A DNA stretch of 48,714 nt from Pilasporangium apinafurcum (lineage: Eukaryota > Oomycota > Peronosporomycetes > Pythiales > Pythiaceae), in NCBI GenBank assembly GCA_001600495.1, contig BCKE01000023.1, positions 300,175-348,888 on the forward strand. The letters run 5' to 3'. Below are positions 10,101 through 19,902 of this stretch, one piece after another. Under the pieces are notes generated by a model. The model worked only from the letters and a program-made list of their open reading frames with translations. It was not told the DNA's origin and ran no database searches. The translations under genes and the position numbers were made by a program. Each line of letters begins with the position of its first letter. The stretch's first letter is position 1.

Positions 10101-10955
10101 CGTTTGTGGGTGCTCGTGTTGTCGAATGCGGCGCTCATTGCCATTGGTGCACTGATTGTGTTTACGTTCGGCATGTATTGGAACTTTCAGATGCTGTTGC
10201 AGGACGACATCACTGCTGGAACTAATATTGCCGACGATGAGGGTGGTTACGCCAACGTGGTGTGCACGCGTTGGCTGGGCATGAATGATGGCTGGAGAGA
10301 CTACACGAACTGTGGCGCTAAGTTTGCCAATGGTACCTATCGTTTTGACGAATCGATCCGCTCATTGGACTTCTACGAAAACGATGACTTTACTTGTTAC
10401 GGTGGCGACTATGAATGTCTATCAGAAGGTATCTCGCGTGCACAGACGATGGCGTTCATTTACATCACCATGATGGAGATGATGCGTGCTTACACTGCAC
10501 GTAGCTTCACGAAGTCGGTATTCAAGGACATATTCTCGAACAAGTGGATGCAACTCGCGGCCATCGGATCTATCACGTTAACATTGTCAGTGACCAACAT
10601 CCCTGTGATTATGGATGATCTCTTTGGGTTTGCATACGTGGAATGGTTCCAGTGGCTGTTTGCGATCGCATTTTCGCTGCTCATGGTCGCCTTTGGAGAA
10701 ACACTCAAGTTTGTATATCGTCGCCGTGATCGCAGCAAACTGCGCTGGCAGATGATGGAAGATGGCTTTTCGCAGATGCTCGTGGAAATGCGTAATCTAC
10801 GCCACCACATTGAGCGTCTGGAAGGCAAGTTTCCGGAAGCTGCGGATGGTGAAGCTGCTCCTTACGTTGAAATGTCACAGGTGCGCTCGTCCACGTCGTC
10901 ATCGTCGTTGTCGCACTCGCACAAATCTTCGTTTTCGCCCATGTCAGAGAAGTAA
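7188..10955 (+). CDS. Type II P-type cation-transporting ATPase (SERCA/ENA-like)
   Basis: This is an intronless gene for 1255 residues that moves cations across a membrane using an aspartyl-phosphate intermediate. In order it has: a polar Ser-rich N-terminus of about 150 residues; a cation ATPase N-domain; the first membrane pairs; the actuator TGES at 316-319; PEGLP in TM4 (Glu459); the phosphorylation site DKTGTLT (Asp501); the hinge TGDGVND (840-846); STNFGE in TM5 (Asn908, Glu911); and NLFADG in TM6 (Asn936, Asp940). Most SERCA Ca2+ ligands are conserved, but the TM6 Thr is Ala939. An extended Cys-containing luminal or extracellular loop of about 85 residues (near 1003-1088) lies between TM7 and TM8. 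The C-terminus is Ser-rich. Ca2+ is the likeliest substrate; Na+/K+ as in ENA pumps is an alternative. Confidence 0.93.
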   Translation: MNDSVHSISIDLDAQDNQWADEIELKRKTQDGVSSSDSDAAVNANRLSTSSFSYQTVHTPRGTPSHGGRAILSTSERGPVSFDPENSLMLHSSATIHDDKSVTSSSLFDVVEGDRESHRERFMSDAERVVAADPIKTRESFMEIEATTTQGEWHERSVDSILRHFGVNRKDGLTTTDAQQRLTKHGLNSLEADKKTPVYIVFILQFTNLIMGLLLGAALASIALQEYVEGIAIIAIVTLNGVIATIQEQNASNALDALQKMTSPQCVVIRDSRQQMLLSDQLVPGDIVVLSTGDIVPADIRLLESADFKVNEMILTGESEDVLKRYDADMSRSQKLTADNMVFSSTSVATGNARGVVVETGMSTRVGAIATLLKDDSKKQQSKNPLTRFIRKYQPKMTPLQEALHRLGVVMGSVVIGVCIVVFVVGMVRNIKDPKNPDRPIWLNMVMVAVSLAVSAVPEGLPMVVTICLSTGTAEMVKKNVLVRKLAAVESLGAGSVICTDKTGTLTEGKMTAVKMWGDGVQYDITGQGFNPTGDILRAGVSQTKSNIQVRATLLSAALCSNTNLQKEQDENGNPVWVPMGNSSEAPLIVAAAKAGIWRERVAEEFPRLTEVPFSSMRKMMITVNELAPGKTFESLPFLPNIRYVANVKGAPNYILKNCTQFLRADGTITTIKPNDRHGILEAVDALSSQALRVLAVAIRPMSVLPFPDSEDDVDKKFDALCEPLIFLGLIASIDPPREGVKDAIHKAREASIRTVMITGDYLKTAVAIAKNIDLLPLGADTEEEAVDCTVLRSHQGTYLAEPDLDEITSRVSVFARAKPEDKIEIVKSLQRQGHVAAMTGDGVNDAPALKEADIGVAMGIAGTAVAKGASDMILTDDNFCSIVAAVEKGREIYGNIQRFVCFLLSTNFGEISVIFLAIAIGMPNPLEPLQILVLNLFADGMAAVALSLEKGDGTVMKERPRPRTQPIIHGRLWVLVLSNAALIAIGALIVFTFGMYWNFQMLLQDDITAGTNIADDEGGYANVVCTRWLGMNDGWRDYTNCGAKFANGTYRFDESIRSLDFYENDDFTCYGGDYECLSEGISRAQTMAFIYITMMEMMRAYTARSFTKSVFKDIFSNKWMQLAAIGSITLTLSVTNIPVIMDDLFGFAYVEWFQWLFAIAFSLLMVAFGETLKFVYRRRDRSKLRWQMMEDGFSQMLVEMRNLRHHIERLEGKFPEAADGEAAPYVEMSQVRSSTSSSSLSHSHKSSFSPMSEK

Positions 10956-11311
10956 TTTCTCTGAGGATTAAGACTCCCAGCCTCCGAAGGCTAGGTTGAG
11001 ATAGCTTGCATGTTTGAAGAAGAAAAAGAGTTGGATAGTGGATTATTATGAAACGAAAAACGTCGTGATGTAGGTCGTTGGGTTTGGCGTGCTCTTAATG
11101 AACTCAATCAAATAGCTCTTGAAAAAAAGATGTTTTATTTGTTTTTTGCATGATTGAATGTCATCAACGCGTCGCATTTGAAGCGTAAAATATGATTTCG
11201 CTCATAATTGATGATAACAAATCACCACTATCCATTCATCGACTATAAAGTGTACGTTCTCCTTCTCTCTCCTTCCTGGTGTCGTGAATGTATGTGCTCA
11301 AAGGGTCTGAA
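10956..11311. other. Convergent intergenic region
   Basis: This is 356 bp between the stop codons of the ATPase (plus) and GDP-mannose pyrophosphorylase (minus). It is AT-rich and holds no gene. It presumably carries both polyadenylation regions. Confidence 0.6.
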
Positions 11312-12985
11312 TTACATGACGATCGTTCCTGGCTCGGGAATATTGGCAGAGATGGCCTTGTGTGGCAGAATGAGTCCACCGTTAATAAATTTCTCATCTT
11401 TCACCTGTACATCTTCCCCGACGACCGTGATGCCTTCCACTCGGCACTACATACACAGCGATAAGAATTTATGAATATCTCAGTCAAGGAAGACAGCAAA
11501 GCAGTGACATTATATTCAGGTACTGACCCATCGACCGATGGTCGAGCCCCAACCAATGATGCTCGAATGGATCCACGAGTTCGCACGGACAGTCACGCCA
11601 CGAAGGAGTGTCGTGCGACTCAATCGAACGCCTGTTCGTCACACATTCATATCCAGTTATGCACTCAACAAAACCAAATAAAACATTTTGTTGGATTTAC
11701 CATCCTCAATGACGCAGCCTGGGCCAACAACCACATTGGGACCAATCAGACAACCTTCCCCGATGACTGCAGTTGGGTCCTATCAGGAGATGCAAGCTTA
11801 CTCAGGACACCGCACACATATCTCACAAATGAGAACTGCTAAAAAGGATAAGTAATGCGTACGTACCACCATCACATTGCCGATAAACCTTGGTCCTTTA
11901 GTCAACAAGTCAGAATTGCTGCGTTCGAGGAAATCTAAGTGGAGGCACATGCCCGAGAGAAAGTCCTTGGGCTGGCCAATATCCATCCAGTATCCCGGCA
12001 ACACCATCGAGTACAAATTCCCTTCGGCCGCCATTTGTGGGAAAATCTCTTTCTCAATCGATGTTGGTCGTAGCTGCACCATACATATTCATACGAGCAA
12101 TTCAATCTCAAATACGGCAGCTTCTCATGCCATAAGATTGTTCTCCAATACCTGAATGCGATCGAGGATTTCTCGGTTGAAAATGTAGATCCCAGCATTG
12201 ATCTTGTTCCCAACGTATTCGCGTGGCTTCTCCACGAATCGTTGAATTTGGCCATCGTCAGTGGAAATTACGACGCCATACTTTGACGGTTCATCCACAC
12301 GCGTTACCTACAGCAACACACAGCATCCAAGCCATTATTTCATGCATCTACTCCTCCACTCTCTCTTTGCTCGATCCACATGAAGAATGAACACTATACC
12401 ATGATCGTGCCTTCGCCGCCGTGATTTTTATGGAAATCTAGAAAATCTTGCAAACGATATTCACATATGACATCGCTGTTGAACACAAAGAACGGATCAC
12501 CATCGTCCAGCAGCTCTCGCGCAAGCGCTAGTGGGCCAGCAGTGCCCAACGGTTCCGTCTCGTGTGAACACGAAATCTTGATCTTGTACTGCATAAGTAA
12601 AACGACAGTTCACGTTTCATGTCCACATTCACATTGAGTACTTCTCTTCATGCTGCAAATAAGAACGTAGAGTTGCTACAGGAACATACCTTCTTCTCCA
12701 TATCTTCGAGTGCTTGCATCATCACCTGGGGCTGGTAGTTCACGGCCAAGATCACCTCCGTCACACCCACCTTTCATATAGCACATGCACGTACAATACG
12801 TAGTGAGAAAAGGGGGTTTCCTGCTTGCTCTTCTTCGCCTCTTATTGCTTACTGACCCCAACAAGCGCTTCAATTTGGTGCAGAACAATCGATTTGTTGC
12901 AGAATTCCACGAGTGGCTTCGGACATGAGAGCGTCAATGGTCGCAGACGCGTACCGAACCCCCCCACAAGAATCAACGCTTTCAT
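11312..12985 (-). CDS. GMPPB: Mannose-1-phosphate guanylyltransferase (GDP-mannose pyrophosphorylase, beta type)
   Basis: This makes GDP-mannose from mannose-1-phosphate and GTP, supplying N-glycosylation, GPI anchors and mannosylation in the cytosol. I reconstruct eight exons on the minus strand: 12985-12857, 12770-12690, 12588-12400, 12307-12152, 12073-11867, 11779-11701, 11631-11528 and 11446-11312. The introns are 68-101 bp with GT...AG ends, and the frame stays open for 359 residues, the normal family length. Recognisable parts are [18 protein letters not shown] at the nucleotide-binding N-terminus, [35 protein letters not shown], and left-handed beta-helix hexapeptides ([14 protein letters not shown]). 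The C-terminus is [19 protein letters not shown]. It is the most intron-rich gene of the window. Splice sites are inferred from reading frame and family alignment by memory. Confidence 0.93.
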
Positions 12986-13618
12986 TTGCTATTGCTTTCT
13001 TTTCCGTCTTGCGTTGGGCAGGGCGGTTGCTGGTGTGGAATGTCCTTACAGGTTGCTTCGGGTGCTTTTTGTAGCTGCTCAGCGACAAGAATCAAGTTTC
13101 GAAGCAGTAAGATCGGAAAACCGTAGATAACCTCAATAATGGACTTTATCCTTTCATATACGATATGAGATTTTTAATTCATTTAAGAAGGGTAACAAGG
13201 CTCTGATAATGATCTCCAAACTTGCTCAAGGCATTCATGTTCATTCTTGTGGAACTGCCCAATTTTGAATGCAATGCCTGGATGTGATGGTTTCTAGAAC
13301 AATATACAACGGCATTTGGTGGCTCAAATCGAGTGATATGGCCCAACATCATCAGATTCCATATCTATCCGAGTATTTTAGACGCAAGCGAAAATCGATC
13401 GCCGAAGGCTCATAGAAACGCGCACAAACTACCAATCCCTGCATCTTTTCAGCCTTGATACTGTCTAGACTATGCAAGCTTTACGTAATGAGTGAGTGGA
13501 TCTGCGGTAATAACAGGAAAAAAAGGATTTTCATGAGAAGTATCATGTTGCCGAAATAGTAAAGGTAAACGCCAGTATACGTGTATGTATATATGGGGAG
13601 GGGGAGGGCTACAACTGT
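12986..13618. other. Intergenic region between GMPPB start and importin-alpha stop
   Basis: This is 633 bp. Only unsupported short frames are present. The part next to 12985 should hold the GMPPB promoter. No strong oomycete initiator is visible, only a weak CATTCC-like string near 13030-13045. Confidence 0.5.
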
Positions 13619-15798
13619 CTAGCTTTGCGTAAAGTTGAATTGGACTTGACCCTGTGCGGGCTGGAACGCAAACATGGAGGTACCACCCTGTTCACTCTCT
13701 GCTGGCAGAACCGCTGGTGCAATACGTGCATCACTTTCTTCCTCGGCATTCTCGTCAAACCACGTATCTATCAATTGGGACGCCATACTGCTGACATCGT
13801 CATTTTGATCGTAACACAATTCCTCTATCTTAGCCAAACATCCGCTCTCTTCCACAACGACTCGCCCCTCACCAGGCATCTTCGTCAGTAGACTCTCAAT
13901 AGCCTCTAGAATCACCAGCTCCACCATTGGGTCTTCCCATTCCTCTAACAATGGTGCACAAGACTGCAATACTCCCATGCGCACCATCTCCACCACATAT
14001 GCGGCATCAGCCTGCACGATAATATTGCAAATCGCCCACGTGGCTTCACGCTTGACGCCGTATTCCGCCCACGCCATTTGCTCAATCAGACCGGTGAGTA
14101 CGCCAGGGGTTTGGATCATCGCCAACACTTGCTCTGCCTGGCCACCGGCGATATTTGAGAGCATCCAGCATGCCTCTTCCCGCACTGCTCGGCTCGTGTT
14201 GGTCATGACGCTTGGAATGACCTGCAACAATTTCGCATCAATCATCGCCTGTGCAAACGCGATCTCTGCCGATACAATGTTTCCAAGCAACCGCAAGACC
14301 GGCGCAAGGATTATACTGCTCTGAGAAATGTAAAGCAGCTCAACAAGCCGTGGGCATAACCCCGAAGCGACGATCGCACCGATCACTTCGGTGTCCTGCA
14401 ACGTCAGCTCGACCAGTGCCCAGCAACTATCGCAGAGCGTCAGCACTTTCTCATCCAGCAAATCGGCGTCTTCGTCCTCCAAGTCATCGTCCTCGCCAAT
14501 GGCGTCGTCCATCACCTGCATCGGCCGCAAATCACTCTTCTTTGCCTGGAACACCATATTCTCTCCTGTTTCGAAATTCACATCGACATCCACCACTTCG
14601 ACGGTCATTTCATCTACCTCACGCACAAAACGCACCACTGCGATATCATTTGGTGCTGGTTTGCCCGTGCTAATCTATAGTATCAATATAAATACAATCG
14701 CGTTTGTTCAGCTTTGTGCATACACCTCATGTGTCCAATATTTTGCACAAAACAATCAAACCAAAGTCTCTTACCTCGAAGATCCGCCATGGTGCAATGG
14801 CTGACGAGGGTTTGAAAAGCAAATCCTTGCCCGCTTCGCCATTCGCAGTCATGAAATGCTGCACCTTCTCGGTCGCGAGTTGCACGATAATGTTGGTCAG
14901 AACTTCCAAAATTTCTCGCTTTGTCTCGCTTGTGAGCACGCCGCACTGATCCATCACTTCAGGAAATTCCACGAGACTGCGTAACAGCCACACAGCTGCA
15001 CGGCGCAGAGCTGGCGTCGCCATCCGAACATGTGGCAGTACGACACTCGGCGGACAAATTTTCAGAATTTCTTCGCAACATGCGGCCGATTCCGAGGCAA
15101 TGTTGCCTAAACACCACGCTGCCTGGATTTGCAATTCCGAGATTCCGCACTGGAAGAGCTGCACGAGTTTCGGAATTGCGCCAGCCTCAATCACGATCGT
15201 TGCCTTGTCCATAGATGCAATGAACCGCAACGCAAATGCCGCATCCGAATGCAATTGTACAGCGTTCGCATCCGCGACAGGTTCATTCAGAATCGTCACA
15301 AATGATGGGACCGCGGCGACAATCGTGTGCCACAGGCCAACGTGCTGCGAATCCCCTTCATCAAAGAGTGGTGGCACACCGCTCGAGAGCAAATACACAA
15401 ACGCACGCATGGATTTCTGACGCGTGGCTGCATCTTTGTGTTGGATACCTATTTGATGATGATGGTATATGAGATTGACCACGTACCCATTCATAATCAA
15501 TAAAACAAGTCAGTTCGTTCACCAAATAGCAAATCAAATTTCTCACGACAATGCATGTTGACGTACCCAAGAGCAGCGCATGCGAACGTGAGGCTAAGTT
15601 TTGCAGTAACTCCCTTCGTGAGGCAGCGTCTTTCGCGGCCGCAGCGGCGTGTGGGAAATTGGATTTCAGGTTGCGCCGCGTCGCGTACGCGTCTTCTTTC
15701 TTCGCCTTACGGATCGAGAGCATCGTTTCTTGTCGGTTGCGTCTTCCTGTGAGCATACCACCGTGTCCGCCGGTCTTGACGGACTTGCGCGTCGCCAT
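13619..15798 (-). CDS. Importin-alpha-like nuclear import receptor (IBB plus ARM repeats)
   Basis: This is an adaptor that binds classical nuclear localisation signals and links cargo to importin-beta. Three exons are supported: 15798-15567, 15448-14775 and 14674-13619. The introns are 118 bp (GTACGT donor) and 100 bp (GTAAGA donor), and the frame is continuous for 653 residues. The N-terminus has a basic importin-beta-binding segment (GRRNRQETMLSIRKAKKED). Armadillo repeats follow with the NLS-binding W...N pattern, in AAWCLGNIA, ACWMLSNIAGG and ATWAICNII. At about 530 residues most importin-alphas are shorter. The excess comes from a non-repeat segment near residues 303-370 that ends in a strongly acidic run (GEDDDLEDEDADLLDE). 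This is a divergent member, or one with an extra regulatory insert. The start ATG is in front of MATRKSVKTGG. Confidence 0.9.
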
Positions 15799-16617
15799 GT
15801 TGTGTTGTTTTGTTTTTTTGTTATCTCTGGTGGTTCTTCTTCTCCTCTCTGCGTTCCTTTCTCTTCTCCCTTCGTTCCCGCGTCGGTGCAAGAAGATGTG
15901 TCTTCTGTATGGGTTTCTCTCTGTGGACACTGTTTTGACTTGCTTTCACTATGGGAGAGGCAAAACTTAACCTTAGACCACGTACCGGTCGATATGAAGT
16001 TAGGGGTCTGACATGGATGCTTTTAATAGTAGACTGTTTTCGTTTCCAAATCAAATCAGAACACAAATCACAAAAGCAGGTAGACACAAAATCAACAAGA
16101 AATGATCGGAAATTACCATTTAGCCGACGGCGCCAGAGAAAAAAAACAAACAAAAAATAAAATAAAGGCAAAACATTATGCATTTACATCACTGGTAGGC
16201 GATTTCTCCAGCAATCCATCATCTACTACACAAACATAATCCTCAAACGACATTCTTGCTTGGATAGTTTGAGTGGAATTCCCCGAATGCCATCCGCTTC
16301 ATCGTCCAGTTCTTTTTTTTTGGCTTGAAATGATGACCAAATGTATATGGACTTGTGCACAATTGTGTGATTAAAGGAGTACTTCGTCGAGGCTTGTAGC
16401 TAAACTTGGGCCTTGAAACTGGTTAATTGACCTTGCGCGATTCCTTCTCGATTTATGTGCGAATGTGCTTTTACAGCGTTTCTTGATGCATGTTTCTATC
16501 TCGATCGTCTATCTCGATGAATTTCGACGACTAGACACATCACACAATCGTGCCCACTCTTGGATGATGACGGTACCTGAGGCATGATACACACAGTTCT
16601 TTCACACGTTTTTGCAA
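15799..16617. other. Intergenic region between importin-alpha start and poly(A) polymerase stop
   Basis: This 819-bp stretch has several poly-A/T tracts and no frame with recognisable protein similarity. It should contain the importin-alpha promoter next to 15798. Confidence 0.55.
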
Positions 16618-19600
16618 TCATCCAGCTTGCGTAATTGGAAATGACATTGACGAGTCACGAAAACGGTCGTCTCGTCGCGGATGCTTCCCTTTGCCTCCAC
16701 CAGCATACTTACGAGGGCCACCTCTCCACTTGCCGTTTCGACTGTAGCTATTGCCAAAATACATTGGTCGAAAAGACGGGGTGTTATTATGAGAAAATCC
16801 CATTTTTTCGAGGTCTTCCTGGTATTTCGCACGCTCCGTCGCAGCCACTGTACGACCACAGGAAAACACGAATTCATGCAAATCCTCCCACAATAGGAGT
16901 TGTGCATCGGCATCCATCCCTGGCTGCTTGTCCTCAAATTGTTGCAAATCCGTTGCCATGAAAAAGCGAATGGTTTGCTCCAAGTTCTTTCTCACTTCTG
17001 GATCATCCTTTGGGAGCAATGCAGTTGGGGCAGTAGCATTATGACGACGAGTATGGAATTCAATACCGATAAACATGCACGATCCAGGCACATTTCCACT
17101 ACTGGTGTGGGGGAAGTAGCACGGGAACGCATGCACACGAGATACAGGATTCACATGTTGAAGACTATCGACCAGTTTGCGAAGTCGAGATTGGACAAAT
17201 TTCCCCCACTTATGCATCGACGAAGGTGAATCCGCTTGGAAATTGACCACGATGTACGAATCATAACGAATAAAAAAGTTTGATGGTTGAAAAAGCTTCT
17301 CCCATGGACATGAGGATGTAGTCTGATCACCTTCAGTCATCACTTGAACATTTGCATCTCCACTCTCCGCTATATCAGGGGATGAGGTCGCCATGCAGGC
17401 TATAGCTGCTTTCATATCTGCTTCAACCGGTTCGGAAGCCGTGTTTGGAAGGGTTCGTGAAATACCCACAGCAATTTCCGCAAGGTAGCGCGCTCGCCAA
17501 AATTCCTCGTAAATGACCGAAAACGTGGACTGGGAAACTTGCACAGCAGAGTTCATATGTGGATACGCTGGTGTGATGATAGGCATAATATGCGCACGGT
17601 CATACAAGTTTTGACGAGGGTCCCACATTTCGAAACCCAAGCCAGCGTCATACACCATGTTCAGCATCACTGGCTGTGGCCATTGCCACTCCGAGAGCAC
17701 TTGGAAAAATCGGACAAAAATCTTTGCTGGTTCAGCATCCGGATACAGCTGGCACACGAACGCAACCAAAATCGCCCAACTAATTCCGCCTAAATACCCC
17801 AACTTGGCTGAATAGATACCACGCCGTCGTGCCCATGCACGCACTGCACGCAAAACAATACGGAACTCACGACGTTTTGGGACTAAGCACAATAGCATGG
17901 AACTGACACGAGGGGCATTTAAACTCTTCATGGACGATGGGTGGACACCAACAAGCAGGTGATCAGAATCGATTTCTTGATGGGATTCCACACACGACAT
18001 TGGCAATCTGGCAAACAGCAAATCCATACTCACACCCAAGAACGACAAGGAGATGAGCGGAACATATGCATGCGGTACTGGAGCTAGATGCGTCACTCCA
18101 TTGGTTTGCTCAAGCAATTGGCAAAAAGATCCAAAGAAGTCATCATTAGTGACATGCCATGGTACAACACATACAGCATCAATGTCTGAATTGGGATCAT
18201 CCAAACCGAGACGATATGACCCGGCCAAAAACAGCGATCCACTCGTGAGAGCTACATGCTCCTCACTTAGTCCACGTTCGTGACCAACCACCTTTACCCA
18301 TTTTGTCAGAAGCTCGGACAGCATCTTCAACACGTGTAACTTGTGAGCACGAGCCTCAGGAGCATCAGTAGGCGAGACTTCATCCAAATAGTCTAAAAAT
18401 GACTGGCAAACGGATGGATCAAGAGCGGGCTGGATTGGATTTTCAATCACGCTACCGACAGCAGGAACGAGATGGCACTTATGATACAATACATCGCGGG
18501 CTTCATCCAGTAAACCATTACGAATGTGGGCATGTAAATTTTGTTGCAGCTGAGTCGAAATGACGCCTTGTCTTGTAGCATGTTCCACTGACCAAGAGAG
18601 CGCATTAGATTCTTCATACTCACGATGCGCCATAAACTCTGCCGACAGATTATTGATTCGATCCAACAACATAAACGCCTCCTCATCTTGCTCTTCTTCA
18701 TAAGACATGACATCGAAAAGATTGTCATGCTCTTCTGCACACTGAGCGTAGTTCATGTCGAGGTCAGTGAGCCCAACTTGGCGCTGCACCCCAAAGTGAG
18801 GTACCGGGCTGTGTCGTGGACTTGGACACGAGGATTCGGCGGTAGATTCACTGTTTGTATCATCACAATCCAGCTCCGAATAATCTTCCTCCCCATCAAG
18901 CATCTTACGACCGCGACTGCCACGATTTTTGAGCGAGCAATTCTTCATCAAACCGGAAACCTCACTTTCGTCCACACTTACGACACTGTTTGATGTAGAT
19001 GATGATGGTGATGACTCAACAAAAGTGTGCTCTTCTTCCAGTGACTGATGATGGAAACTTGGCTGAGAGTCACTCGATTCATATTCTGCACAAGTCACAC
19101 CACTCACCTCTGTTTCGTTGTTGCTATCAAAATGATTATTCTCAGCAGTCGATGCACTGTTGCACATCTGAGTTGACGTATAAGTTGGTACAGAAGATCG
19201 GCGTAAGAACATACGTTCGGCAGACGATAAGTGATTCCGACATTTTAGAACACCGTTTGTTTCATCCTCTTCGCTACCAGCTGTGTCAACCACTTGTCGG
19301 GGTCTGTTGCGTTCTTTCTGAGTTGCCTCCGCTTTGACTACACATGTTTGCTTTGTTTCAATTGATTTTTTCGCGCTCTCTTCGCCTTTTGGGTTCATTC
19401 TCGTCATATTTGCGTGAACGTTGCTAGGTGAAGAAGAAGAGAACGTACGAGGTGGTGACGATGGTGTCGATTGACGTCGTTGCATAGGAGCGTCTCCATG
19501 CTTCTTACATCCATACTTTGGTGAGATTCTATCATTGGGATGCGACTGTAGAGCCTCACAACGCTTACGAAAACTCGAGCTCTCGGACACGCGCGCGATG

Positions 19601-19902
19601 CTTCGTGACCGGACGAGTTTCGCGCGCTGACACATCGGCTTCTTCGACTTTGATTGTTCACTACGATCTTTCATTTCCTGATGCCGTTGAACGCGTTGAG
19701 CATGTGAACCAGCCGTTGATGGGTGGGAGCTCTTCGCTGTCATCACCTGCGTCGGTGGGACACTTTGCACGGCATCTTTCCATGAAAACGACGGTGGACG
19801 CTTCATAGCAATACCATTTACCACACCAGCCGCCATGGCCGTCGATGTCGCGGGTACAACACTAGGAGTCGCGTTGCAGCTATTACTTGCCTGAAATGCC
19901 AT
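16618..19902 (-). CDS. Poly(A) polymerase with a long N-terminal extension
   Basis: This adds poly(A) tails to nuclear pre-mRNA. The catalytic core sits in the middle of a 1094-residue protein: GSYRLGLDDPNSDIDAV with the first two metal-binding aspartates (about 573 and 575), then VSMDLLFARLP with the third. The palm and central domains follow (LGYLGGISWAILVAFVCQL). A PAP RNA-binding domain comes next (FFIRYDSYIVVNFQ...FIGIEFHTRR), then a Gly/Arg-rich tail near GKWRGGPRKYAGGGKGKH. The first 480 or so residues are Ser-rich and low complexity, unlike standard poly(A) polymerases that begin just before the core. I use ATG 19902; an in-frame stop lies shortly upstream and the intervening codons hold no other ATG. 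There is no intron. Confidence 0.92.
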   Translation of the reverse strand: MAFQASNSCNATPSVVPATSTAMAAGVVNGIAMKRPPSFSWKDAVQSVPPTQVMTAKSSHPSTAGSHAQRVQRHQEMKDRSEQSKSKKPMCQRAKLVRSRSIARVSESSSFRKRCEALQSHPNDRISPKYGCKKHGDAPMQRRQSTPSSPPRTFSSSSPSNVHANMTRMNPKGEESAKKSIETKQTCVVKAEATQKERNRPRQVVDTAGSEEDETNGVLKCRNHLSSAERMFLRRSSVPTYTSTQMCNSASTAENNHFDSNNETEVSGVTCAEYESSDSQPSFHHQSLEEEHTFVESSPSSSTSNSVVSVDESEVSGLMKNCSLKNRGSRGRKMLDGEEDYSELDCDDTNSESTAESSCPSPRHSPVPHFGVQRQVGLTDLDMNYAQCAEEHDNLFDVMSYEEEQDEEAFMLLDRINNLSAEFMAHREYEESNALSWSVEHATRQGVISTQLQQNLHAHIRNGLLDEARDVLYHKCHLVPAVGSVIENPIQPALDPSVCQSFLDYLDEVSPTDAPEARAHKLHVLKMLSELLTKWVKVVGHERGLSEEHVALTSGSLFLAGSYRLGLDDPNSDIDAVCVVPWHVTNDDFFGSFCQLLEQTNGVTHLAPVPHAYVPLISLSFLGVSMDLLFARLPMSCVESHQEIDSDHLLVGVHPSSMKSLNAPRVSSMLLCLVPKRREFRIVLRAVRAWARRRGIYSAKLGYLGGISWAILVAFVCQLYPDAEPAKIFVRFFQVLSEWQWPQPVMLNMVYDAGLGFEMWDPRQNLYDRAHIMPIITPAYPHMNSAVQVSQSTFSVIYEEFWRARYLAEIAVGISRTLPNTASEPVEADMKAAIACMATSSPDIAESGDANVQVMTEGDQTTSSCPWEKLFQPSNFFIRYDSYIVVNFQADSPSSMHKWGKFVQSRLRKLVDSLQHVNPVSRVHAFPCYFPHTSSGNVPGSCMFIGIEFHTRRHNATAPTALLPKDDPEVRKNLEQTIRFFMATDLQQFEDKQPGMDADAQLLLWEDLHEFVFSCGRTVAATERAKYQEDLEKMGFSHNNTPSFRPMYFGNSYSRNGKWRGGPRKYAGGGKGKHPRRDDRFRDSSMSFPITQAG

